NCBI RefSeq assembly: GCF_003384035.1
Contig: NZ_QQAK01000016.1
Coordinates: forward strand, 62,001-126,000
Direction: 5' to 3'
Length of the DNA stretch: 64,000 nt
DNA from: Sporosarcina sp. BI001-red
GTDB taxonomy: Bacteria > Bacillota > Bacilli > Bacillales_A > Planococcaceae
Of the stretch, positions 1-8,255 are shown one piece after another. The position numbers and the translations under genes were made by a program. Every line of letters starts with the position of its first letter. Within the stretch, counting starts at the first letter, position 1. The notes below the pieces were generated by a model. That model did not search any database. It was given only the letters and a program-made list of their open reading frames with translations, and was not told the origin of the DNA.

Positions 1-1
1 T

Positions 2-463
2 GTGGGACTCATTGATGGGACTTTCCGAACGAATCTTGAAGAAACCGGAATGGGCTATGAGCTAGAAGTAGAAATGATTCGCAAAGCACATGAATTAGGA
101 ATGCTAACGTGTCCTTATGTATTTACACCTGAGCAAGCGGTTGCGATGACGAAAGCAGGTGCAGATGTGCTGGTTCCGCACATGGGTCTTACTACTAAGG
201 GGAGCATTGGTGCGAAGAGTAATCTTACGCTTGAAGATTCAGCTAAAAAAGTTCAAGAAATGCGCGATGCTGCTGTGGCAATTAATCCAAATATTATTGT
301 GTTGTGTCATGGCGGGCCAATTGCAGAACCCGAAGATGCACAGTACATTTTTGAACATACAGAAGGCATTGCAGGATTCTTCGGTGCCAGTAGTATCGAA
401 CGACTGCCAACAGAGTTGGCCATTGAAAAACAAGCGCGTAAGTTCAAAGATTTATCGATTTAA
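2..463 (+). CDS. Phosphoenolpyruvate hydrolase-like TIM-barrel protein, C-terminal part (cut by window edge)
   Basis: The reading frame is open from the left edge, so the true start lies outside the window and only about the last 153 residues are visible. The sequence fits the C-terminal half of the PEP-hydrolase-like TIM-barrel family. It has a [15 protein letters not shown] segment, then [12 protein letters not shown], then [12 protein letters not shown] and a closing [14 protein letters not shown] stretch typical of the barrel's last strands. Family members usually sit beside a Tm-1-like ATP-binding protein, which would be upstream and unseen. The physiological substrate is not established, so the name is only a family label. 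A cupin gene follows 88 bp downstream on the same strand and may be cotranscribed. Confidence 0.8.
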   Translation: MGLIDGTFRTNLEETGMGYELEVEMIRKAHELGMLTCPYVFTPEQAVAMTKAGADVLVPHMGLTTKGSIGAKSNLTLEDSAKKVQEMRDAAVAINPNIIVLCHGGPIAEPEDAQYIFEHTEGIAGFFGASSIERLPTELAIEKQARKFKDLSI

Positions 464-551
464 TAGTTTTTTGAAATTGTAAAGTTGAATACCTTCAATA
501 CGCTAAGGGGAACTGATTAGTGGATAGAGATGAAAAAATGGAGGGATTACA

Positions 552-980
552 ATGACCGAAGTAAAAGAACATGCAGGACTAAGATATATAAATCCAGAGG
601 ATGTAGAAACTCAAGAATTTGAGTGGGGAACGCTAAAATGGATGAGTGAACCCAGAGTGACGAATGCAGAGAAGTTTAGTATGGGGATCGTTATTTTACA
701 TCCAGGTAAAGGTCACGATCGGCACAATCATCCTGATGAGGAAGAAGTTCTTTACGTGATCTCTGGGGAAGGTGAGCAAACTGTAAACGATGGTGCACCA
801 ACTAAAATCACTGCAGGAATGTGTGTTCATATTCCGACAGGGGCGTTCCATTCTACCGTTAACACAGGGTGGGAACCTCTAAAACTAATGGCTATATATA
901 GTCCACATGGTCCGGAAGCCGTTCTACGTGCAGATCCCAATTGTAAGGTGCTTGCCCCTGGAATACTTCCGGGCACATAA
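552..980 (+). CDS. Cupin-domain protein
   Basis: A 142-residue single-domain cupin. Cupin motif 1 is visible as GKGHDRHNHPDEEEVLYVISGEG (about residues 53-75), carrying the His-x-His and Glu metal ligands, and motif 2 as HIPTGAFHSTVN (about residues 96-107), carrying the last His. It is therefore probably a small metal-binding beta-barrel enzyme or binding protein in the cytosol; the substrate cannot be read from the sequence. The start is set by a GGAGGG ribosome-binding site seven bases before the ATG. It follows the PEP-hydrolase-like gene closely, which suggests a shared transcript for metabolism of a small organic acid; that is inference. Confidence 0.82.
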   Translation: MTEVKEHAGLRYINPEDVETQEFEWGTLKWMSEPRVTNAEKFSMGIVILHPGKGHDRHNHPDEEEVLYVISGEGEQTVNDGAPTKITAGMCVHIPTGAFHSTVNTGWEPLKLMAIYSPHGPEAVLRADPNCKVLAPGILPGT

Positions 981-1098
981 TTCGAGAAGAATTTGGAATA
1001 CGCACTCCTTATAAAACAACTTTTTCAGCATAACAATTTATGATCGTTTGTAACTGAAATGAAAAAATAACTATCAAGTGTATATGGAGGAGAACACC

Positions 1099-1773
1099 AT
1101 GCAAAACTTAGAATCTTTTTTAGACCAAAACTTTAAAGGGTTAACATTGCAACCTCCACTATTCAATGCTTGGAATCCTGCCATACGATTTGAAATGGTA
1201 AAGCCCGAAGTTTCCATTAATGAATCCTCGTCTTTAGAAAACGCTTTTCAACGATCCATTACTTTGTTTGATGAGGTATTTCGAGATGAGGATGAACTAA
1301 TTGCCATTGTAGATGTCCGCACAACTGTGGATCATTTGTTCCTTGAGGAACCGCTAAAAGTTTATCGAAAATATATTAAACAACAACAGGTATTAGCTAA
1401 GTTAAGACATGAACTGATCCCGGATGTTTACAATGAAAAAAGGGAGCAGATGGTACTCCACCGATTCACATTAGGTTGCAGAAAAAGAGATATTCGATAT
1501 GAGCTTATATTGCGTGAAACTTGCTATAAAGACTTTGGGAAAGTCGTGATAGAGTTAAAGCAGAAGTCACAAAGTAGCATCGAGTTTTATTTTATAAATT
1601 TGACGCGCGGCATTATTTATCACGCATATGACGATGCTGGTTGTGACATTTTAGCAGTGGATAAGGAAGAGATTCGATTTTTGTATGATGCTTATAGAAA
1701 GTGGATAAGTGAAAAAGATCGAAGTGCTATTGACTCTTTGTTTAATAGAGGGAATCCTGAGTTATTGAAATAA
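1099..1773 (+). CDS. DUF3885 domain-containing protein
   Basis: A soluble protein of 224 residues. The start at 1099 is chosen because a GGAGGAGA ribosome-binding site lies just before this ATG; an in-frame GTG 21 bp upstream has none. The C-terminal half carries a segment with YHAYDDAGCDILAVDKE and a following RFLYDAYRKWI helix, the pattern I associate with DUF3885. No signal peptide or membrane segment is present. Function is unknown. It is isolated, with 118 bp upstream after the cupin gene and a terminator 60 bp downstream. Confidence 0.7.
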   Translation: MQNLESFLDQNFKGLTLQPPLFNAWNPAIRFEMVKPEVSINESSSLENAFQRSITLFDEVFRDEDELIAIVDVRTTVDHLFLEEPLKVYRKYIKQQQVLAKLRHELIPDVYNEKREQMVLHRFTLGCRKRDIRYELILRETCYKDFGKVVIELKQKSQSSIEFYFINLTRGIIYHAYDDAGCDILAVDKEEIRFLYDAYRKWISEKDRSAIDSLFNRGNPELLK

Positions 1774-1836
1774 GTGTGAATAGGGAAGCGTCACATTTAT
1801 GTAAGGGTATCTGAAAAAAGTGAGAAAAAATAACGC

Positions 1837-1863
1837 GGCTCAGCATCTTGCTGGGCTCTTTTT
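1837..1863 (+). terminator. Rho-independent terminator after the DUF3885 gene
   Basis: GCTCAGCA pairs with TGCTGGGC (one G-T pair) around a three-base loop and is followed by a run of T. Confidence 0.7.
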
Positions 1864-1914
1864 GTTTCGCTAGCATCCCTAGGTCACCACGTTCATGAAA
1901 AGGAGTCGAAGCAC

Positions 1915-2000
1915 ATGCAGTTTAGAAATGCGGCTGAAAATGACAGTACAGCGATCCGTGCGTGTGCTTGCAAAAACAGAAGAGAATGGAGGTGCGTTGT
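1915..2000 (+). pseudogene. 5' remnant of a GNAT acetyltransferase
   Basis: An AAGGAG site precedes an ATG at 1915. The first codons read MQFRNAAENDSTAIRA, a typical opening of a GNAT N-acetyltransferase. The frame then loses similarity and runs into the leader of the next gene. I read it as the start of a decayed acetyltransferase gene; it could also be a short translated leader. Confidence 0.35.
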
Positions 2001-2414
2001 ATGGCCAATAACGATGGAGCAACTAATGAAATGAAAATTATCCCTTACGATGAAACCTATTACACTGCAATCCATGCAATGTATCTTAAACAAGGCTGGA
2101 TGAATCTTGCAGAAAATTATACGCAAACGCAGGTAGCCTGGAACCATTCAACCATTGCATGTATAGCAGTCACGAAAGATGATGAAGTGGTAGCATGTAT
2201 AAGAGGTTTTACGGACACCCTTGTGACCACTTTTATTTGTGAAATGCTCGTAGACGAGAACTTTCGTGGTTACGGGATAGGGAAAGAATTACTGAATTAT
2301 GTCCACTCGCTGTATCCAAGTACACGGATTGAAATGTTAGCTACTGAATCATCTCGTTCATTTTACGAAAAAGAAGGATATCGTTCGTTCTATGGATTCA
2401 GGAAGTCATTTTAA
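2001..2414 (+). CDS. GNAT-family N-acetyltransferase (copy 1)
   Basis: A 137-residue acetyltransferase of the GNAT fold. The acetyl-CoA-binding region is visible as EMLVDENFRGYGIGKELL (the R/Q-x-x-G-x-G/A signature, about residues 82-99), and the C-terminal FYEKEGYRSFYGF motif closes the fold. ATG 2001 has a GGAGGTG site 12 bases upstream; the longer frame from 1962 has no ribosome-binding site. A near-identical but 5'-truncated copy lies at 5882-6253, and a degenerate copy of this gene's leader lies near 3005. Its acceptor substrate is unknown. Confidence 0.8.
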   Translation: MANNDGATNEMKIIPYDETYYTAIHAMYLKQGWMNLAENYTQTQVAWNHSTIACIAVTKDDEVVACIRGFTDTLVTTFICEMLVDENFRGYGIGKELLNYVHSLYPSTRIEMLATESSRSFYEKEGYRSFYGFRKSF

Positions 2415-2611
2415 TATACTCCTACAGACAGTAAGGACAATATCGTAAAATCTAGAATTCGTGTTGTTGTGAATAGAGGGACAGAATAGGACGTCTGTAA
2501 GAATATCTTTTATAGTACATAGGCATCGAAAACACACTTTCCAACTTTAAGGAAGGTGTATTTCTGTCGTTATCTAGTAACATTTAGCAAATTTAAAGAT
2601 GTTTATTTGTA

Positions 2612-2927
2612 GGGGGAGTCACTCCATTATACTCACTCATTTTAGAAATTGAGGATCAAACGGTGGTTGGCTGTGTCCAGTTAAGTCTCATTCCCGGTCT
2701 AGCTAGAAGAGGGATGAAACGGGCACTAATCGAAGGGGTGCGAGTCAATCAGTGTTATCGCAGTCAGCGTGTCGGTCAAGCCTTGTTTGAACAAGCTATA
2801 TCCATTGCAAAGTCTGAGGGCTGGCCTTGTCCAATTGTCGACTGACAAGCAGCGCGCAGATGCGTATCGTTTTTATGAACGACTTGGCTTTGTTGCAAGT
2901 CCTGAAGGCATGAAGTTGATCCTTTGA
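2612..2927 (+). pseudogene. GNAT acetyltransferase pseudogene (5'-truncated and frameshifted)
   Basis: The frame reads GVTPLYSLILEIEDQTVVGC and continues through RSQRVGQALFEQAISIAKSE, a GNAT acetyl-CoA-binding region. Near 2825 the similarity jumps frame to VQLSTDKQRADAYRFYERLG and ends at a stop at 2925. Both halves together make a normal C-terminal two-thirds of a GNAT protein, so a single-base indel plus loss of the N-terminus has inactivated it. A GTG at 2663 gives a 60-residue frame, but I do not regard that as a gene. Confidence 0.7.
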
Positions 2928-3004
2928 AAGGTTATTTTGCAAGATAGATGACAGGTGATTCAATTTTCATCATATAGGACTTTGTTATAACTCGCGGGCG
3001 TGAT

Positions 3005-3085
3005 AAACAGAAGAGAATGGCGGTGAGATATATGGAGTTTAACAATGGAGCATCTAGTGAAGTGAGGATAATCTCTACTTTAACG
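3005..3085 (+). pseudogene. Degenerate copy of the GNAT gene leader and 5' end
   Basis: The stretch matches the leader and first codons of the gene at 2001 (aaacagaagagaatgg, a purine-rich site, an ATG, then a segment like acaatggagcatctagtgaa), but it has substitutions and no open continuation. From here to about 3300 only short broken frames occur, for example IEWWEKAINAKTFVANYLTK at about 3148-3207, which suggests more decayed coding DNA of unknown origin. Confidence 0.5.
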
Positions 3086-3299
3086 TGACTTTTTTTAAAA
3101 AAATCAAGTGCTCCAATCCCTTGCACGACAAGGAATTGAAGCGTTTAAATGAATTATTGAATGGTGGGAAAAGGCGATTAACGCTAAAACTTTTGTGGCA
3201 AACTATCTAACCAAGGAAGTTATGAATCCAACGTCATTGGATCTGTAAGACCATTTTGGGAAGTTGTGTCAGATAGTTAATTAGGTTCCACTGATTCTC

Positions 3300-3548
3300 A
3301 TTGGCTGTTTCAACAATGCTATAAGTTTTCGAGAACAGTATCATAGGTGAGGTAGATTATTAGAAGTTGGGCGTATTTGGCGGTTAAGTCATTGATGATC
3401 TTTTTTATTATATTGGGATTATATGGTCTAGAGGTTACATATAATACAAAGATTCTTATAATACTTATAAATGGACAATTCTGGTATAATACAAATAAGT
3501 AATATTAATCATAGTATTCAATAAACGGGCGATTATTCAATATGTAAA
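3300..3548. other. AT-rich intergenic DNA, no gene seen
   Basis: No supported coding sequence. A possible extended -10 element, TGGTATAAT, occurs at about 3482-3490. It could drive transcription through the repeat into the lipoprotein gene at 3871. Confidence 0.3.
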
Positions 3549-3826
3549 ATGTTGCTCTGCGCTCCAGATGGCACGCTTTCCGAGGGGCATGGCTTGAGCC
3601 AAGCGAACAGCGAAGGGGTCGCTTTGCCGTATTTCTGTGTATTTTGCAGAAATTAAGGCATCCCTGCGGGGTCTCAAAACGAGTGCAAAGATATGCTCTC
3701 AACGCTTCGCTTTTGTTTGCAAAAACCGTTCTTCGTTACGGCTTTCGCTGATCACCCCGGAGTCGGCCGTCTTCCGCTCCAAGCAACGGAGAGTACTAGA
3801 AATAAAGCGTCCATTCGTCAAATGGG
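3549..3826. repeat. Interspersed intergenic repeat, copy 1
   Basis: About 278 bp that recurs almost unchanged, and without indels, at 4314-4592 (offset 765 bp). It begins with atgttgctctgcgctccag and ends near agcgtccattcgtcaaa. It is GC-richer than its surroundings and keeps small open frames only by chance. The style resembles the roughly 300-bp non-coding repeats scattered in Bacillus and Planococcaceae genomes that I recall, but I cannot assign a named family. No terminal inverted repeat or transposase is present. Confidence 0.85.
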
Positions 3827-3870
3827 TCAAATTCTTTAATTAACACAAAATAGATGAGGGAGTGAAATTG

Positions 3871-4248
3871 GTGAAAAAATTAATTTTAATAATGTTCTCT
3901 GCTCTTGCAATCTTAGCCTTATCAGCATGTGCACAGAAAAAGTTAAGCCTTGACGAAGTAGATACTGTTCCCAAAAAAGTAACAGAAGCAATAAATCCTG
4001 ACGATCAACTTCAAATGATTAATAAAAACGGAAAAGTGAATTACATTGTTTTTCAATCACGAGAAGATGTTAAAGCCAGTTTGGAATCAGCGGATAAGAC
4101 AGCACTTATCAAGTTAGATGAAATGGATGCAAGCGATAATGAACTAAAGCAATATATATATACGTTAACAATAGATCAGTCTCATGACACAATTGAAATC
4201 AAAGTTAATGGTGAATCAACGCCTTATCCTATGACTATTATAGACTAA
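3871..4248 (+). CDS. Small secreted lipoprotein of unknown function
   Basis: A 125-residue protein starting at GTG 3871, nine bases after a GAGGGA site; the in-frame GTG at 3862 touches that site and is too close. A signal peptide ends in a lipobox LSAC with Cys at about residue 20, so the product is probably lipid-anchored on the outer face of the membrane. The mature part is hydrophilic with no recognised domain. The gene sits exactly between the two copies of the 279-bp repeat, a position that could reflect capture or duplication. Confidence 0.7.
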   Translation: MKKLILIMFSALAILALSACAQKKLSLDEVDTVPKKVTEAINPDDQLQMINKNGKVNYIVFQSREDVKASLESADKTALIKLDEMDASDNELKQYIYTLTIDQSHDTIEIKVNGESTPYPMTIID

Positions 4249-4313
4249 CGGGGCCGATTGCTTAATAGGCAATCGCTCTATATCGCAATCGGATCATTAT
4301 GCAATCTAAAAAT

Positions 4314-4592
4314 ATGTTGCCCTGCGCTCCAGATGGCACGCTTTCAGAGGGGCGTGGCTTGAGCCAAGCGAACAGCGAAGGGGTCGCTTTGCCGTATTTC
4401 TGTGTACTTTGCAGAAATTAAGGCATCCCTGCGGGGTCTCAAGACGAGTGCAAAGATATGCTCTCAACGCTTCGCTTTTGTTCGCAAAAGCCGTTCTTCG
4501 TTACGACTTTCGCTGATCCCTCCAGAGTCGTCCGTCTTCTGCTCCAAGCAACGGAGAGTACTAGAAATAAAGCGTCCATTCATCAAACGGGC
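4314..4592. repeat. Interspersed intergenic repeat, copy 2
   Basis: Second copy of the repeat at 3549-3826, in the same orientation, differing by scattered single-base changes. A small inverted repeat (cgattgc / gcaatcg, about 4256-4276) separates it from the lipoprotein stop codon. Confidence 0.85.
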
Positions 4593-4611
4593 CATTTTGT
4601 GGGTGAGTATT

Positions 4612-4692
4612 TTGAAACGTCTTGTATTAGGTGTTTTTGTGATGATGCTTATTCTTTTGGCATTGTATCTTTTCATGTATGGCGAATTATAG
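4612..4692 (+). CDS. Possible 26-residue single-pass membrane peptide
   Basis: TTG at 4612 follows a weak GGTGAG site and encodes a basic start followed by one hydrophobic helix (VLGVFVMMLILLALYLF) and a short tail. It could instead start at GTG 4603. It lies between the second repeat copy and the thioredoxin-like gene. There is no independent support beyond the membrane-helix composition. Confidence 0.3.
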   Translation: MKRLVLGVFVMMLILLALYLFMYGEL

Positions 4693-4756
4693 AATCAAGT
4701 AAATGACCTTTGTCTGAATATGATTAATCGCTTTCATTTTTTGAGGAGATGGATTA

Positions 4757-5368
4757 ATGAAACCCAAGTCTATTATTGGCACAACTGTTTCAGTTTTGAT
4801 TATTGCTATCATGCTAATTATTTTGGTTAAAAACAAATTTGTAGCGGAAGAATATCCTAGTGGCATGATAGAAGATCAGCCTAATAAATTGTTGGATACT
4901 GAATACGAATTGTCGAGTAGCGATTTAAATATAGGTATTGAAAACAACCAATTAGCACCTGATTTTGAATTGCAAAATTTATATGGTGAAAAGATTAGAT
5001 TGTCTGATTACAGAGGGAAAAAAGTATTTCTTAACTTTTGGGCATCGTGGTGTGGTCCTTGTAAAGTTGAGATGCCCTACATGGAGAATTATTATAAAAA
5101 ACACAAGGATTTAGAAAATGCAGAGATTATTGCAGTTAACATGACTAAAAGCGAATTTAATACCAAAAAAGTACAAGAGTTTGTGGATGCTCATGGGTTA
5201 ACTTTTCCTGTGTTACTAGATAATAACGGGGACATAGAGAGAATATATAAAGTGATTGGTTTTCCCACAACGTACTTAATTAATGAAGATGGAATTATTG
5301 TCCATGGGTTTACAGGAGCAGTAAAAAACGCCAATGAGGTTGAAAAATTGATTAACAAGATTAAATAA
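4757..5368 (+). CDS. Membrane-anchored thiol-disulfide oxidoreductase (ResA/TlpA family)
   Basis: A 203-residue protein with an N-terminal uncleaved membrane anchor (residues 8-25) and an extracytoplasmic thioredoxin fold. The active site is WCGPCK with cysteines at about residues 99 and 102. The cis-proline loop is GFPTTYLI near residue 173. ResA-type proteins reduce disulfides in apocytochrome c or other exported proteins; the partner here is unknown, since no cytochrome-maturation genes are adjacent. A GAGGAGA site precedes the ATG. TlpA or StoA-like roles are equally possible. Confidence 0.85.
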   Translation: MKPKSIIGTTVSVLIIAIMLIILVKNKFVAEEYPSGMIEDQPNKLLDTEYELSSSDLNIGIENNQLAPDFELQNLYGEKIRLSDYRGKKVFLNFWASWCGPCKVEMPYMENYYKKHKDLENAEIIAVNMTKSEFNTKKVQEFVDAHGLTFPVLLDNNGDIERIYKVIGFPTTYLINEDGIIVHGFTGAVKNANEVEKLINKIK

Positions 5369-5473
5369 GATTACATATTGAGGTTATTTTAATGGATTTA
5401 GTGAGTCTAAACTATATTAAGAGTCCACTATCGAGTGCTTATCTGGAATAAGCATCAGTGTCGGAGGGATGAA

Positions 5474-5827
5474 ATGGATAGCATATTAGGTGTGGAAGAG
5501 GTACTATTTTTCGTTAATAATGTCCAAGATGCAAAACAATGGTTCATTGAATTGCTCGGAGAAAATCCTTATTTTGATGATGAAAGGTATTGTGCCTTTT
5601 ATTTAGCTAACGCTACCGTAGGATTACACCCTAGTGATGAAAAGATATCATCTGGTGTAGCTGGGCAGGTTACATATTGGCGAGTATCCGATATTAAGAA
5701 GACCATTGCACATTTTGAATCAAAGGGGTGTCGATTGTTTCGTGGACCAACTTTTGGAATAGACAAGGCGTGGATATGCCAGCTCATGGATCCCTTCGAC
5801 AATGTATGGGGATTAGTGGAGAAATAA
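5474..5827 (+). CDS. VOC-family (glyoxalase/bleomycin-resistance fold) protein
   Basis: A 117-residue single-domain VOC protein with the beta-alpha-beta-beta-beta arrangement visible: VLFFVNNVQDAKQWFIELLG, then a YCAFYLANATVGLHP strand pair, and a closing MDPFDNVWGLVEK motif. The start at 5474 has a GGAGGG site five bases away, better than the longer frame from 5435. Substrate unknown. The same frame continues past its stop into the truncated GNAT duplicate, so the two once may have been brought together by the duplication. Confidence 0.8.
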   Translation: MDSILGVEEVLFFVNNVQDAKQWFIELLGENPYFDDERYCAFYLANATVGLHPSDEKISSGVAGQVTYWRVSDIKKTIAHFESKGCRLFRGPTFGIDKAWICQLMDPFDNVWGLVEK

Positions 5828-5881
5828 TTCCTAAATAAGGTTGACGATGTAAAAAAGCAGGATACAATTCTTGAAGAAAGA

Positions 5882-6253
5882 CCTTACGATGAAACCTATT
5901 ACACTGCAATCCATGCAATGTATCTTAAACAAGGCTGGATGAATCTTGCAGAAAATTATACGCAAACGCAGGTAGCCTGGAACCATTCAACCATTGCATG
6001 TATAGCAGTCACGAAAGATGATGAAGTGGTAGCGTGTATAAGAGGCCTTACGGACACCCTTGTGACCACTTTTATTTGTGAAATGCTCGTAGACGAGAAA
6101 TTTCGTGGTTACGGGATAGGGAAAGAATTACTGAATTATGTCCACGCACTGTATCCAAGTACACGGATTGAAATGTTAGCTACTGAATCATCTCGTTCAT
6201 TTTACGAAAAAGAAGGATATCGTTCGTTCTATGGATTCAGGAAGTCATTTTAA
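5882..6253 (+). pseudogene. GNAT acetyltransferase, 5'-truncated duplicate (copy 2)
   Basis: From base 5882 the DNA is nearly identical to 2043-2414, but the N-terminal codons and ribosome-binding site of copy 1 are missing. The frame upstream is open back to the VOC stop with no start codon. The first in-frame ATG, at 5918, has no ribosome-binding site and would drop the first beta strand. Similarity to copy 1 continues past the stop to about 6478. I regard it as an inactive product of segmental duplication. Confidence 0.7.
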
Positions 6254-6556
6254 TATACTCCTACAGACAGTAAGGACAATATCGTAAAATCTAGAATTCG
6301 TGTTGTTGTGAATACAAGTATAAAATAGGTCATCTGTAAGAATATCTTTTATAGTACATAGGCATTAAAAACACACTTTCTCACTCTAAAGAAGGTGTGT
6401 TTTTGTCGTTTTATAGCAACATTTAGCAAATAAAAGATGTTTATTTGTCGGATTAGTCAGTCAATTATACTAACTTAGTTATGCACTAAATTACCAGTTT
6501 TTCTAGTAAGGAAAGCCCTTAGGAAGCATAGCAATTTAAAACTATCTTCGATAAAG

Positions 6557-6570
6557 TGAAAGGGCTTACA
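6557..6570 (+). promoter_or_regulatory. Candidate cre (CcpA) site upstream of the amiE-nagZ-namZ operon
   Basis: TGAAAGGGCTTACA matches 13 of 14 positions of the cre consensus TGWAANCGNTNWCA and lies 23 bp before the amiE start. Catabolite control would suit an amino-sugar salvage operon. The rest of 6254-6593 is the diverged tail of the duplicated segment and shows no gene. Confidence 0.4.
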
Positions 6571-6593
6571 ACATTAGGGAGAGGATGAAGTAG

Positions 6594-8240
6594 ATGGTGA
6601 AATCGAAAAAGAAGATCATAACTGCGTTACTCGTATGTACGATAGCAAGTGGACTTGTTTTTGCAGAAACGGCTGATGCTCATAGTTATTCGATTCCTAA
6701 TAAGGCTTGGAATAACCCGGGCCATGGAGCACCTGTACTGCATCCGGGTTCAGTGAAAGGAGCAGGAATGAGAAAAGAGCCTTTACAGGAAATCGATGAA
6801 GTTCTTCGTAATGCGATTGAAGAAAAAACGACTCCAGGGGCTGTGGTTCTTGTTGCTCGTAGTGGACATATTGTGAAACAGCAAGCTTACGGAGATGCTG
6901 CTCGCTATGTGGATGATTCATTCACAGAAATGGAAACTCCGGTGGCTATGCAAAACGATACAATTTTCGATGTCGCTTCAATTAGTAAAATCTTCACCAC
7001 GGTAGCAGCTATGAAATTGGTTGAAAAGGGAGCTATTCAACTTGACGCTCCTGTAGCGAAATACATTCCTGAATTCGCTGTAAATGGAAAAGAAGCGGTT
7101 ACAATACGACAGTTAATGACACATACGTCAGGGTTCACCGCTTGGATTCCACTCCATTCACAAGGAGAAACGCGGGAAGACCGCTTACAACTTGTCTATG
7201 CTCAACCATTGGAAGCACAGCCAGGGAGCAGCTATACATATAGCGACCTGAACATGATTACGTTAGGAGCCGTTGTTGAAAAACTCTCCGGGAAACGCTT
7301 GGATCAATTTGTGAAAGACGAAATTACTCAACCGCTTGGTATGAAAGACACGATGTACAACCCTCCTGCTTCCCTTAAAAATCGAATCGTTGCGACAGAA
7401 TTTCAGCCGGAGATCGGCAGAGGACTCGTTTGGGGAGAAGTTCATGACGAAAATGCTTGGTCACTGGACGGCGTTGCGGGTCACGCAGGGGTATTCTCAA
7501 CAGCAAAAGACTTAGGGATATTCGCGCACATGATTTTGAACGAAGGACGGTATGGAGGAAAACGAATTCTAAAACCTAAAACGGTTCAACTGTTAAGTGA
7601 AAATCAGATACCAGAGTTTGCTGGTGATGACCACGGACTTGGCTGGGAATTGAACCAAGGCTGGTATATGGATGCACTTTCAGGACCTTCATCAGCAGGG
7701 CATATTGGATTTACAGGAACGAGTATCGTGATCAACAAGAAAAACCAAACGATTGCGATTCTGCTAACCAATCGTGTTCACCCTACAAGAAATACAATTT
7801 CCTTGAACGTTGTTCGAAGAGATTTCGTTCGTCGTGTGGCAGATGCCATACCAGCACCCATTCCTAAACGCACAGACGCTTGGTTTTCTGGATACGGAGA
7901 CAAACTAAATCGTAATCTGCTCTTGGATGTGAGAAAAGAAGTCAAAGAATTATCCTTTAATACTTGGTATGAACTTGAAAAAGACTCTGACTTTGGAGTA
8001 GTCGAAGCATCTAAAGACGGTGTTGTTTGGAGTGAGATAGGAGCACGTCTTACAGGAACGAATACCAAGTGGAGCAATGTGAAGGTCGCTATCCCTAAGG
8101 GAACAAAGCATGTCCGCTTCCGCTATGAGACAGATGCTTCAGTTAATGGGCGGGGATGGTACGTAGGAGATATTAAACTGAACGGAAAAGTTGCCAATCC
8201 AATCTCAGATTCAACAGATTGGGAAAATCGTAATTACTAA
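6594..8240 (+). CDS. amiE: Secreted serine hydrolase of the beta-lactamase/AmiE family with extra C-terminal domain
   Basis: A 548-residue exported protein. The signal peptide (residues 1-30) is followed by a class C beta-lactamase fold with the SxxK nucleophile motif SISK (129-132), THTSG, a YSD motif and HIGFTG as the third motif. Its position before nagZ and a DUF1343 gene matches the Bacillus subtilis ybbE(amiE)-ybbD-ybbC cluster, in which AmiE removes the stem peptide from MurNAc-peptides. About 130 residues after residue 410 form an extra beta-rich region (SFNTWYELEKDSDFGVVEAS and following) that resembles a jelly-roll binding module and is absent from the roughly 440-residue B. subtilis protein as I recall it. 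It is translated eight bases after a GAGGATG-like site. Confidence 0.78.
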   Translation: MVKSKKKIITALLVCTIASGLVFAETADAHSYSIPNKAWNNPGHGAPVLHPGSVKGAGMRKEPLQEIDEVLRNAIEEKTTPGAVVLVARSGHIVKQQAYGDAARYVDDSFTEMETPVAMQNDTIFDVASISKIFTTVAAMKLVEKGAIQLDAPVAKYIPEFAVNGKEAVTIRQLMTHTSGFTAWIPLHSQGETREDRLQLVYAQPLEAQPGSSYTYSDLNMITLGAVVEKLSGKRLDQFVKDEITQPLGMKDTMYNPPASLKNRIVATEFQPEIGRGLVWGEVHDENAWSLDGVAGHAGVFSTAKDLGIFAHMILNEGRYGGKRILKPKTVQLLSENQIPEFAGDDHGLGWELNQGWYMDALSGPSSAGHIGFTGTSIVINKKNQTIAILLTNRVHPTRNTISLNVVRRDFVRRVADAIPAPIPKRTDAWFSGYGDKLNRNLLLDVRKEVKELSFNTWYELEKDSDFGVVEASKDGVVWSEIGARLTGTNTKWSNVKVAIPKGTKHVRFRYETDASVNGRGWYVGDIKLNGKVANPISDSTDWENRNY

Positions 8241-8255
8241 AGGAGAGATGTGTTG

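Noticed and set aside
4402..4692. 96-codon frame across the second repeat copy
   Set aside because: The same frame opens in copy 1, so it follows from the repeat sequence; no ribosome-binding site. Only its last 26 codons are kept as a weak candidate.
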